A stretch of 64,000 nt of DNA from Piezodorus guildinii (lineage: Eukaryota > Arthropoda > Insecta > Hemiptera > Pentatomidae): the NCBI GenBank assembly GCA_023052935.1, contig CM041297.1:102094563-102158562 (forward strand). The letters are read 5' to 3'. Within the stretch, counting starts at the first letter, position 1, and every line of letters starts with the position of its first letter. Made by a program: the position numbers and the translations under genes. The notes under the pieces were generated by a model, which was not told the DNA's origin, did not search any database, and saw nothing but the letters and a program-made list of their open reading frames with translations. Below are positions 53,969 to 64,000 of this stretch, piece by piece.

Positions 53969-55145
53969 GAATACATATAGATTTTGTACTGTTTCTAGAA
54001 AAGTCCGTAAAAATAAGTAATGAAGCCAAGATCACGGCCTGTAGCCAGATTAATTCGAAATATTTGGGTACCCACTTTATAAAGGGAGTTGTGCACATGG
54101 AGGGTCTCCCTACCCCTGGGATTTTTGGCAGAGTGATTATTTATATATGAACCTGGAACCCGCATAACAATACTCTTGAGCTTTACCAAATGAATCACGC
54201 CGTTCGCGAATGAGCTCTTAACGGAACGTCATTTGTTGAAGAGTCGTCGAAGGTTCCAAGGTGTCAGTATTTCGTAACATATTAGGCTATATGTAGAGTT
54301 GATCTAAATTAGTTGTCATGCCTGGGCTTCCTTTGTTCGAGATGGAAGAAAAATAGGCATTGCATTTGTCAATGACGACGGAAGCAAGAGAGCACAGAAC
54401 ATTTCCTAGTTTCAAATAATATGTTTCAAAGAAGATAGTCACGCTGGCCTTCTCCGGGCCTTAGCGCGGCCTTAACTTATTCAATTATTAATTGATTTTT
54501 GACAATGACTACTAACTATAAAGGTATTGTACTACCATCATTAAGGATCCCCCATTATTGGTACGTGATCTGAAATAAAAAAGAGACATACCTTTGTTCT
54601 CCTAGGCCCACTGGTCGCCCACATTAATTATGAAACTTACGTAGACGAATTAAACAAAACAGAAATCATTCAAAAGGTTTTTATTAAATATTTTATAGTA
54701 TCTCAAACATAAAATTCTATATTTGGTCAGTATTGTTACTTTCTACTACATATATTTTCAAAGCATTATGACGTAAATGGCTAAAATTATTTTGCTATAG
54801 TTTTATTTAGGTTTAAGATTACTTGACAATCGACAGAGAAAAGCACGAAACGTTGTACCATGTAAATAAAGGAAACATTAAAGAGTAAATAATAGGTAAA
54901 AGGTCTTATCGTACTACTAAGCTGTATTGGACGATATCGAAAGAAAAAAAGTATCGAATTTGACCCACAGATTTAAAAAAGTTTCGAATTCTTACACCTA
55001 ATTGACCTTTATCCAGGAAGGAGTTAGTTTTACAGATTATCTGTTATCTCTAAAATAAATGTCAATATCATTGCATCGATATAACCTTTATTAACGGAGC
55101 CACTGCTCTTCGGAATGATTTCAATATTTTCATGTTTTTTAATCG
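53969..55145. other. Unassigned DNA; possible decayed SINE family 2
   Basis: At about 54065-54185 the minus strand reads CCCAGGGGTAGGGAGACCC and AAAGTGGGTACCC, which loosely follows SINE family 2. GCACGAAACGTTG at 54846-54858 is another lone Penelope-like trace. Confidence 0.35.
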
Positions 55146-55436
55146 GTTGCGCGATAGATACAGGTCATGTAGGCCCTTGGCCGCGCGGTGTAATCTGATG
55201 GGAGAAACACTCCCGTTTCTCTATTTTTTATATAGAGCAGGATCATCATTCCCCACTCATATTTTTGTGAGTAGCAACCAGAAGGCTAACGGGTCTCAAA
55301 TACCCGGGGGAGAGACTGTGAGTGGATCCCCATTAATTAAAGTAATTAAATGCTTTAAAAAGTCCCTCCGGGACTGGGATTCGGACTCACGATCTTTAGC
55401 ACTAGCGTACTAGCCACTCAGGAACGGGCTAGTCCC
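55146..55436 (-). mobile_element. SINE family 3 copy
   Basis: Minus strand: GGGGACTAGCCCGTTCCTGA head, GAGTCCGAATCCC as B box, GGGATCCACTCACAG, and the CCGCGCGGCCAAGGGCC block near the 3' end. Confidence 0.78.
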
Positions 55437-55519
55437 CTTATTTTCATGCTTAAGAGTTATTTTACATTAAAAAATAAATAAAAACCTACAAACGCAGCAT
55501 ATTGTTAGTAAAACCATAT

Positions 55520-56176
55520 GAAACTGAAATTTCGACTTTTACAGCAGCTTACTCATCAAAATCGCCAAATGGGAAGAGCCACTTTATACCATGTATTTTG
55601 CACATTTTTACGATTTGGCCAAAAACGGTTCATAACAATTTTGATTAAACTCGCTACATCGATATACAATTTAATGGGCTTTAATATCATGTAGGTTTTA
55701 TTTTTATTGAAATAATCTGAAAGGGATTTTTTTTTCTAAATTAGGTACCTTTAATTTTGTAGTTTCGAAAAAATTATACACATCATCTTATTAGCAATTA
55801 AAAAAAAAGACTGAATACACAAGTTCGACAAATCTGATAAACAGCTAAAGGAGGAGGGTGCAAATATAAAATTATATATATATTGGGTTTTTATTTTTCC
55901 CCATACAACAATAGCAATATAAATGAATAATATACCGCTGAAGATTTTAGAAAAAAATGTTATCTCATATACAAAGTGGTAGAAGGTAATGTAAAGTGAC
56001 GAATAGTCCATAAACTTATGTGATTGTTGTACATAAAGTTATATCATTTAATCTAAAACATATGTTTCCGAAGAAACTTAATGAAATTATTTTTTTAACT
56101 CTAACTTTAATTAAAAGTTTTAAAATTTAATTTAGCCAGTGATGTAAGTAAAGGTCGTGTGCTGGGACCGCCATAT
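55520..56176 (+). repeat. Family F repeat, copy B, left end missing
   Basis: Matches copy C from TATGAAACTGAAATTTC through TTTAATGGGCTTTAATATC and ATAATATACCGCTGAA to the right limit GTAAGTAAAGGTCGTGTGC. The first ~200 bp are absent. It is the most diverged copy. Confidence 0.7.
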
Positions 56177-58179
56177 TTTAAAACTAAGTAATATGACAGA
56201 TAACTGGTCGCGAAAATAAATTTCGTTCTCTCTATGTACCATCATAGGCCTGCCAGCAACCATAAAGGCGTGGACCCACCATCAATTTTTTTAGGCATTA
56301 TATTTAGCATTGTATCAACTAATATATATGTATCTGAATACACCAATTAAAGTAATCATTCACTTTCTTGTACTTCGACCACTTAAGGGCTGCTTGGAAT
56401 TGATAAACGTTTCCGATTTTGAAAACGGACGTTTAAGGACTATAATTACAAAGCCATTTTAATGATATGTTTCATGTTTCCGTGCGGTAACTGAAGCGAT
56501 AATTATGAATTTCTCAAAATGAACGATAACGAAATTTATATTTTAGTCCCCATTTTCACACAACTATAATTATTGTTTATGTTTTTTACTAAATCTAGAG
56601 TTTAAAAACGGTTATTAAACGGAAGTAAGACAGCTGATGAAACATCAATAATTTATTGGTTAAGAAAATATAAAAATATTATTTAAATAATGATTAGAAC
56701 TAAAACTCTCTTGATTACTATCGAGGAATAGTTTTTCTAATTTGTTTGTTAATTCATTTAAGCTACTGTGGCTAATCTACTCTTATTTTCTCAAAAGGGT
56801 TACATCAATAAAATAAATTTACACAAAGTGTTTGGCATACGTCGATGAATACATTAGTGTAAAGTCCCAAGGTCTGATAAACATCTTTACATAGTAGGTT
56901 CCAAAACAGCTTATTGATCAACGAATTGACATCTTTAATAATAGCCAGAAACAACGTAAAAATAAAGAATGCAACGAAAACTGACGTATAAGAAGCAGAT
57001 AAGCGATAGCCAAATATTTATCAGCCTTGCATGAGTGCAACAACCTCAACCACTTACGCCAAAAAAAAATTACCTCCAATAGAAAATCAAGGATCTTATT
57101 TAGCCTATAAATAACTACCGTTATGAGCCACGTAGTTTCTGACGTGAACAGGTAGAAAATAATACCAGAACCGAAGGCGAAGAAAAAGTAACCTATTTGC
57201 ATTGCTGACGCATAGAGGAATGACGACAAATTTTCTCCAAAGTGCTTAAAATTAATCTAAATCAGCAAAAGAAAAGTTGAATTTTTTAAACATTATTTTC
57301 GATCGTTTGAATACAAAACCAAGCATTATTTAGTAAGGTAATTCATATCTTAATAAATTTATGTTAAGCAAAATTCAATGTCATTTTTGAGAAAAATAAA
57401 CAAACTTAGCTATAACAATAATACCAAATCTGTATTTAGTAATGGAACCTTAACAAAGACTCGTTAAAAACGAAATATACGAAGTTAGTTTTTTCAAAAG
57501 TATAATTGATATAAACACTTTAAAACGAATAATATACTTAAACATATTCCATTTATATTAGAAGACAAAAACGTACTTACAATTAGCAGTGAAATATTAA
57601 TAAAATATTTAAAAAGTGATTAGGGGAGAAAAATAAGGAACAGAGTGAAAAATATAATAGCACATCATAACAGGAAATGACCTTAAATATATATATATGA
57701 TTACTTGAGTGGTTACATTTATCTTTAATTATTCTGGTTGTAGCTTATTAACATTGTAACAATACTATTAATTTAGGAAGAAGCAATGCTGAAATTTCAA
57801 ACTATTATTGTAGGACAGTGGATTCCAGTGGATATAACATTACTTTTACTAACACCAATAGTTTCTTTCGTAAAGCAGTTATATTTTTTATTAGATATGG
57901 TTTATACCAAAGCATCAAATTTTTGTTTCCGCTGTATAGGATACAATCCTATTGGACTATATTGACATAAAAGTAAATATCAACAAGAAATAAATTAACA
58001 CCGTACTTTTGATTTAAAAATGTATAACATATATTAGTTTTTAAATCATTCTATGACGTAACTGAGTTAAATTTCTCTTATAATAAGATGTTTTTGACCC
58101 GTTTTTATCCATATAATTTCGATTATAAAAATAAAAAATAATTTTAAGAAAACTAAGGTATTTATTATAAAGCCTTTTT
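56177..58179. other. Unassigned DNA with SINE scrap and a hydrophobic frame
   Basis: 56554-56638 is the source-like match of the micro-insertion at 62034-62118. A short SINE family 1 3' end lies near 56738-56785 (minus). Minus frame 56918-57229 encodes hydrophobic stretches (IGYFFFAFGSGIIFYLF, AIAYLLLIRQF) and might be a decayed membrane-receptor exon, but I cannot name a family. Confidence 0.35.
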
Positions 58180-59083
58180 ACTTTCACTTACTATATATAG
58201 TAAGGAAAGTATTGCGATCGTGAAAATTTTCGAATTCCAGTTTTCAACGGAAATACACGTTTTAGGGTCCCCTGAGTCCAAATAACCAAGTCCCGCAAAA
58301 AGGTCTGTGTGTGTGTGTGTGTCTGTGGTAACTCCCGGGCGGAAACGGTATGTCCTATGAAACTGAAATTTCATATTTAAGACAACTATACGCCCGAGAC
58401 GTGACAAAACTTTTTTCATCAAAATGAGCTTACCAGAAGAGGCACTTTATACCATGCATTTTGCAACTTTTTTCGATTTTCTCAAAAACGGTTCCGACGA
58501 TTTTGATTAAACTCGCTATATCGATGTAAAATTAAATGGGCTTTAATATCATGTAGGTTTTATTTGGATAAAAATGGTCTGACAGGGCTTAAATGCCGAT
58601 ATTTTAAATTTTCTTCCTCTAAAGTACCTTTAATTTTTTAGATTCAATAATAATAACTAGATTATCTTGTTAGCGCTGATGAAAAACAGGTAAATATATA
58701 AATTGAATAAATTCGATACCCAACTAAAGGAGAAAACCGAAAAAATATATTTTTAATGAAATTTTTCGTTTTTGAACATAAGAGCAGTAATATACATGTA
58801 TGATATACCGTTGGAAAGCTAAAGATTTTAGAAAAAATATCATCTCATACACAAGCTTTTAGAAGTTAATAGAGAGTGATGAGAAGAAGATAAAACTAAC
58901 TGATTATTTTAGATAATAATATAATAGATTTTTTAATAAAACACATGTTTATATATAAATTTAATTTGATTAATTCCTTAATAGTTTCACGTATTTTTAT
59001 CTCTAACTGTATTTGAAAATTCTTTCATTGATTTTAAAAATCGAGGTAAGTGAAAGTCGTGTGTTGCCCGCACCAGATTTTTT
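58180..59083 (+). repeat. Family F repeat, copy C (reference copy)
   Basis: Uninterrupted ~904 bp. It begins ACTTTCACTTAC followed by the overlapping palindrome CTTACTATATATAGTAAG, carries a (GT)n run at 58304-58322 and blocks such as CAACGGAAATACACGTTTTA and GATTAAACTCGCTATATCG, and ends GAGGTAAGTGAAAGTCGTGTG...CACCAGAT. The first 12 bases are inverted near the right end (GTAAGTGAAAGT), about 28 bases before the limit. Non-coding. Confidence 0.78.
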
Positions 59084-59587
59084 AAAAATATCATCCCTTC
59101 TAGAAAAATAATAAACATTTAATAATCTATGCGATAATAGTATATATTTCATTTATAAATACATTTGGTTTATTTTTTTTCAAAAATAAACTCTTGTAAT
59201 CGACTAAAAAAAACTAACCCTCACCCCTCAAAATTTGAGGCCTTACGTTTCAAGATGAGTAGACCCCTAATAACGAATAAAAAAAATCCGTTTCTACTAA
59301 TTAATTAATTAATAAATACCGAAAATTTATTATAATTTTTGGACCATAGATAATTCAATTTTCTACAAAATGAAAAAAAATCATTGAAATAGGTTCAGAA
59401 CGAGCAGAGATATAGCGTTTTGAAATCAGCAGTGGTGATATGCCATTTTCTTTGGAATTATTTATTGCTTTTCATATTACTTAATTGCCTATCAACAACT
59501 ATAAAAACAGTTATATCCTAATATTATTATTTAGAAATAATAAACCATTTCGTAATAATTTGCAGCGTTTTTTTTACAAAATATTGA
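59084..59587. other. Unassigned DNA
   Basis: Nothing recognised. Confidence 0.5.
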
Positions 59588-59840
59588 GGGATTGTGCGCT
59601 GCATGGTGGTTAGCATAACAGCCTCCTATGCCCAAGGTTCCGGGCTCAAACCCGCAAGATTCCCTAGGATTTTTTAATGGGAGTAAAATCATGCCGTCTT
59701 TCGGAGGGAACGTTAAAATGTGGTCCCGAGTCAGCGCGATGTCAGGTCTCGTTAAAGATACCTATGCTAATTAAACCTGGATAGGCAAAATTTAGGATAC
59801 GCACAGCAGCATAAAGGAAAGTTTAATAAATAAATATGAA
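59588..59840 (+). mobile_element. SINE family 1 copy
   Basis: Head GCATGGTGGTTAGCATAACA, B-box region GGTTCCGGGCTCAAACCC, body CCTAGGATTTTTTAATGGG, GGTCCCGAGTCAGCGC, ending TTTAATAAATAAAT. Confidence 0.8.
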
Positions 59841-60472
59841 ATGTTGAATGTCAGGAACTATAATGAATACCTTTAAAAAATTCTAGTTTGAAGTAGTACC
59901 TAAACCTTCCTTTTTTTTTTACAATATTATTTAACAAGCGATAAAGAACATTATCAAACCAATTAAGAAAAGGTCTTTTCATCAACAATTAACAACAACA
60001 AAAAATCGTTAGAAAACAATTTAGTAAACTTGATTATTTTTTGTTATTTGCGTTATACCGAAAACTTATCTCTATCATCACATAACCTAGATTTTCTCAG
60101 AAAGTAATCATCTATATTTGTTGACATATACACAATCACATAATATAACATTGCGCAAAAAAAGATTGTAAGTGATTGATCAAATGGATTGCCAGAAAAT
60201 TTTCCATGAATTGATACAGGGTATCCTCCTCCCCTTAATATATCTAATCACTTGAGCACACTATGTAATAAACATCCATAACTAGGACGAAAACACAAGA
60301 GGTAGACCTATCACTTAGGGTATAGTATGAATCACTCGAGCACAAACTCTACGACGGAAAGTGTGTCAGTGAGCAACGGGGCTATGGGCAGCGACTCTCA
60401 CCTTCTTTCTAGTGACATCCTTCCTAATATTTGGTATACTACTTTGAACAAGAGAAATTTCATTTATAATAA
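59841..60472. other. Unassigned DNA with an exon-like frame at 60327
   Basis: The plus frame from ATG 60327 reads MNHSSTNSTTESVSVSNGAM and SHLLSSDILPNIW before running into family F. It is Ser/Thr-rich with two NxS/T sites and less A+T-rich than the flanks. No acceptor or family is evident. Confidence 0.3.
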
Positions 60473-61339
60473 AAAAAATCTGGTGTGGACAACACACGAC
60501 TTTCACTTACCTCCTTAAAAATTGAATAAAAAGTATGTTAAAAGAGATTAAAGAATTTTCAAATACAGTTAGAGATGAAATTGGATGAAACTAATAAAGA
60601 ATTAATTAAATTGAATTTCAATTGAAACATGTGATTTTTTTTTTTTTTTAATCAATTATATTATTGTCCAAAACAATCAGTTTAATCGTATTTTCATCTC
60701 ACTTCGTTAACTTTTACAAGCTAGTGTATAAGATAATATTTTTTCAAAAATTTATAACTTTGCAATGGTATATTATACATGTATATTACTGTTCTAATGT
60801 TCAAACAGAAAACTTTTTTTTGCAAATTTTCCCTTTAGTTGAACATATATTTTAACCTGTTTTTTTTTTTTTTTTTGTATCAATGATAACAATATAATAT
60901 GGTTATTTTTATAGAATCTTCAAAATTAAAGGCACTTTAGAGGGAAAAAAAGTAAAATATCAGCATTTAAACCCTGTCAGTCAGACTATTTAATCAGAAT
61001 GTAACCTACGTGATATTACAGTTCATTGAATTTTACATCAATATAGCGAGTTTAATCAAAATCGTTAAAGAAGTTTTTGAGAAAATCGTAAAAAGGTGCA
61101 AAATTCATGGTATAAAGTGGTTCTTCTGGTAAGTTTATTTTGATGAAAAAGTTGTTGTAACATCTCGGGCGTACATCTGTCAAAATGTAAAATTTCTGTT
61201 TCATAAGACTTCGTTTTTGTGCTGAATTTACCACACACACTTGCCATTTGAACTCAAGGGAAACGTGTATTTCCGTTGAAAACTTAAATTCTAAAATACT
61301 TTCCATTACTATATATTTCATATATAGGTAAGTGAAAGT
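60473..61339 (-). repeat. Family F repeat, copy D
   Basis: Reverse-oriented copy, from AAATCTGGTGTGGACAACAC at 60473 to GTAAGTGAAAGT at 61328-61339. It is complete at both limits and free of insertions, so with copy C it defines the family ends. Confidence 0.78.
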
Positions 61340-61666
61340 AATAAAATAAAAATGTTAAAAATCTTAACTAGAACGTCAGAAAATTATCTCTAAATGTGCA
61401 GTCACCGGATTAAAGCTGAATAAAAATAGATTATCCAACATATCAGCATAGGAAAAGTTTCAATAAACGGTTAAAAAAAAACAAAGAATGTTACAAACTA
61501 CTAATGCATTTTAAAAAATCTGGGGCGTGCAACACACGACTTTCACTTATCTCCGTTCTTAAAATCCATTAAAGCATTTAAATAAATTTAGAGATGAAAA
61601 AAGCTAATTATATTGAGTTTCGACAAAAAAAATATGTTTCTTTAGACAGTCTATTATATTATTATC

Positions 61667-61901
61667 AGGGGATCACTTGTAGCATGGTGGTTGGCATATC
61701 AACCTCCTATGCTAAAAGTCACGGGTTCAAACCCGCAGGTGGTCCTAGGATTTTTTAATGGGAGTAAAAAATCCTTAGTTATGCCGTCCTTCGGAGGAGA
61801 AGTTAAAAGATGGTTCCAAGCCTGTGCGATGTCAGGTACACGTTAAAGATCCCTATCCTAATAAAACCTGGATAGGCTAAATTTATTACTCCCACTGTAC
61901 A
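61667..61901 (+). mobile_element. SINE family 1 nested in family F, with target duplication
   Basis: Intact A box (GTAGCATGGTGGTTGGCATA) and B box (GGGTTCAAACCCG), body to GGCTAAATTTATTACTCCCA. ATATTATTATC at 61656-61666 and 61902-61912 is the target repeat. The copy stops about 45 bp short of the long form at 53698. Confidence 0.88.
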
Positions 61902-62038
61902 ATATTATTATCTGTAACAATAACTTAGTTTCATCCGTTTTCCCATCAACTTTTACAACTTTCTATATGAGATAAGATTTTTTCTAAAACCATTAGCTTT
62001 TCAACGGTATTATTATACGTCAAGATTACTATATTTCA

Positions 62039-62138
62039 CACAACTATAATTATTGTTTATGTTTTTTAATCAATCTAGAGTTTAAAAACGGTTATTAAAC
62101 GGAACTAAGACAGCTGATATTACTATATTACTATAACT
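62039..62138. repeat. Templated micro-insertion flanked by a 16-bp repeat
   Basis: AGATTACTATATTTCA occurs at 62023-62038 and 62139-62154. The sequence 62034-62118 matches 56554-56638 over 85 bp with about four to five mismatches, including ACGGTTATTAAACGGAA and GACAGCTGAT. Confidence 0.75.
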
Positions 62139-62715
62139 AGATTACTATATTTCATATTATCAAAAAACTAAAAATTACATTTAAAAAATATTTTTGCTCT
62201 TTGATCCTTTAGTTGGTAATGAAAGTTGTTCGACTGGTATATTTAGGCGTTCATTATCAATGCTATTAAGATGATATGATTAATTTTTTGGAATCTACAA
62301 AATTGAAGGTACTTAAGAGGAATAAAATTGAAAAATTCGGCATTTAAGTCATGCCAGACTATATCAATCAGAATGAAACATGATATTAAAGCCTATTAAA
62401 TTTTTCATCTATATAGCGAGTTTAATAAAAATCTTCAGAGCCATTTTTAAGAAAATCGTAAAAATGTGCAAAATGCATGGCATCATGTAGCATTTCCGAT
62501 CAGCCAATTATATTGAAAAGTCGCTGTAACATATCAGGCTTATACGCTCCAAAAATATGCAATTTCAGTTCTATACAACTTATCGTTTTCGAGCAAGACT
62601 TTTGCGGGACTTAGCCATTTGAGCTCAGGGGGCCGTTAAACGTTTATTTCCGGAGAAAACTTAAATTCGAAAAATTTCGCGATATCAATACTTTCCTTTA
62701 CAGTATATTTCATAC

Positions 62716-64000
62716 ACAGCAAAAGCAAATTTCCTAGTGAATTGATAAATAATGATAACAAATATAGGTAACTCCATAGCTCAATACCCATATCACCTTT
62801 AGCTGTCTACAACCCTTCTTCCACCGACCCTGGTAAAAACCCAAAACAAATTCACTATTAAAATTATTCTCCCAACATCTTATTGGTCTATATATTATAT
62901 CGCTAGTTTATAAGGCAGTTAGCAAGACCAACAACTTGACAAGCTTATTTCACAACTCGAGAAGCTATCACTTCATTCACATTTACAGGACCAAATATGT
63001 TCCGGAATATCTTATTTTCGAAGAGCTTGAGGTGTTCAATTGTCCCCAAAGTTCACAATCGTAAAGAACATTATTTTAGTTTAATATAATTTTCGGAAAA
63101 TGTATATACTTATATATGTATATGGCACGATCAACAAACAAGATAATACTCCAAAAGGTTAGAAAGTAGCTGAACAGAACTTTCTTTACACTAAATAGAA
63201 GAGAATGCAATAGTGCATTCAAGTACATACTGTCCAAGCAATTCTCTTTGCTATGCCATATTTGCTTAGTGATCACAATGAAATAAATTACATATAAAAA
63301 TTTAAATAATAATAAATCAAAAACTAGGTTGAAAAAACTTACCTTTTTAATATGACTAAGAAAACTTTCTCCCTTCCTCGTATTCCTGTAAACAGAAATG
63401 TATAATTAGATCGCAATATTTTAGAATAAATACCACATACACCATTTAAATAAATTGATAGGATATGGATTAAAGAAGTCAAAAATAAAGTGTCTATGTA
63501 CTAAAGGATACTCACATTGAAATTAATGTAAGTTAATTTTTTTAAACAAATTTAAAAAAATAAAAATACAAATCTACAATGAAAAAAAATATTTTTAGAC
63601 GCAATGATGTCTTAAGGTATTGTTTCGACCCCATTGCCAGCACAACTTTCTGCTAACAATAGATATAATTATCCTTTATGATAATAATTCTACTTTATAT
63701 TATTTTCAGTATTATCAACGAGTTGTAATCTGAATAGGCAATAGAGAAAGGATTTTCATTACAGCAGTTTGGCGGCAGTCTATATACACAAGGTTTCTAG
63801 AAAATAATCCAAGGTACAAGAAATAATGGCGGTGCAGACAGACAGAGAAAGGTTTTAAAGTCTAAAATAAGTTATTAAGATCCGATTAAACTTAAAAGTT
63901 TATAAAAAAAAGAAGTAGACACCGTAAGTCAAAACACAATACTTTCTCTTTCTGGAAGACAAATATTTCTATAAATAGTTGGGACAAACGAAAACAAAAA
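62716..64000. other. Unassigned DNA with a possible small minus-strand exon
   Basis: At 63343-63385 the minus strand has a strong acceptor (TTTCTGTTTACAG|G) and donor (AAAAAG|GTAAGT) bracketing 43 bp, open in two frames. It could be a 5' exon of the gene whose coding start is at 9975, or chance. Nothing else is recognised. Confidence 0.35.

Larger units (their letters stand above)
61513..62715 (-). repeat. Family F repeat, copy E, with SINE and micro-insertion
   Basis: Reverse-oriented copy beginning AAATCTGGGGCGTGCAACAC. A SINE (61667-61901) and a 100-bp micro-insertion (62039-62138) interrupt it. The distal end near 62715 is degraded and lacks the 12-base motif. Confidence 0.75.

Noticed and set aside
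61671..61745. Possible functional tRNA gene
   Set aside because: Has A and B boxes but no complete cloverleaf that I can fold, and it continues into a repeated SINE body. Called as a SINE head.
1..64000. CRISPR arrays, operons or bacterial features
   Set aside because: No regularly spaced repeats with unique spacers and no prokaryotic gene layout were seen.

Overview
This is an A+T-rich eukaryotic window that looks arthropod, most likely insect. It carries several tRNA-headed SINE families, Jockey-type LINEs, a cecropia-type mariner, a Helitron and sequence resembling Penelope-like ends. There is no bacterial gene organisation. The only sequence I can tie to a host gene with fair support is one small minus-strand exon at 9870-9993, which looks like the first coding exon of an ABCG (White/ABCG1-like) transporter. 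The next exon is not visible, so most of the window is probably intron or intergenic DNA filled with mobile elements.

Layout: 0-10 kb holds a 5'-truncated LINE with a perfect 16-bp target duplication (1396-2408), a Helitron with a LINE fragment inside it (4522-6128), decayed Jockey-like LINE ends, and the ABCG-like exon. 10-14.7 kb holds two SINEs and long unassigned DNA. 14.8-21.7 kb is an exact tandem duplication of a 3457-bp unit. Copy 1 keeps both mariner termini but has a frameshifted transposase. Copy 2 has an intact transposase but lost the 5' terminus at the breakpoint. 23-27.8 kb is a full-length 4.8-kb Jockey-clade element (AGAAAATAATTGA target duplication, ORF1 with one frameshift, ORF2 intact). 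28-41 kb is a graveyard of 5'-truncated LINE ends, SINEs, an unnamed ~0.9-kb repeat family (called family F here), a MITE-like inverted-repeat element and Penelope-like ends with hammerhead-ribozyme-like cores. 41.9-46.2 kb is a full-length single-ORF LINE (endonuclease, reverse transcriptase, RNase H) with a 12-bp target duplication and a (GAA)n tail. 46-64 kb repeats the same cast: MITE, LINE 3' ends, SINEs, four more family F copies, and one micro-insertion templated from elsewhere in the window.

The genes work mainly as self-contained mobile units: Jockey and the RNase H LINE each encode their own retrotransposition machinery, the SINEs presumably depend on LINE machinery, and the two mariner copies are complementary. 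Nested insertions with readable target duplications give a relative chronology at several sites. No CRISPR, operon or prokaryotic feature was seen.
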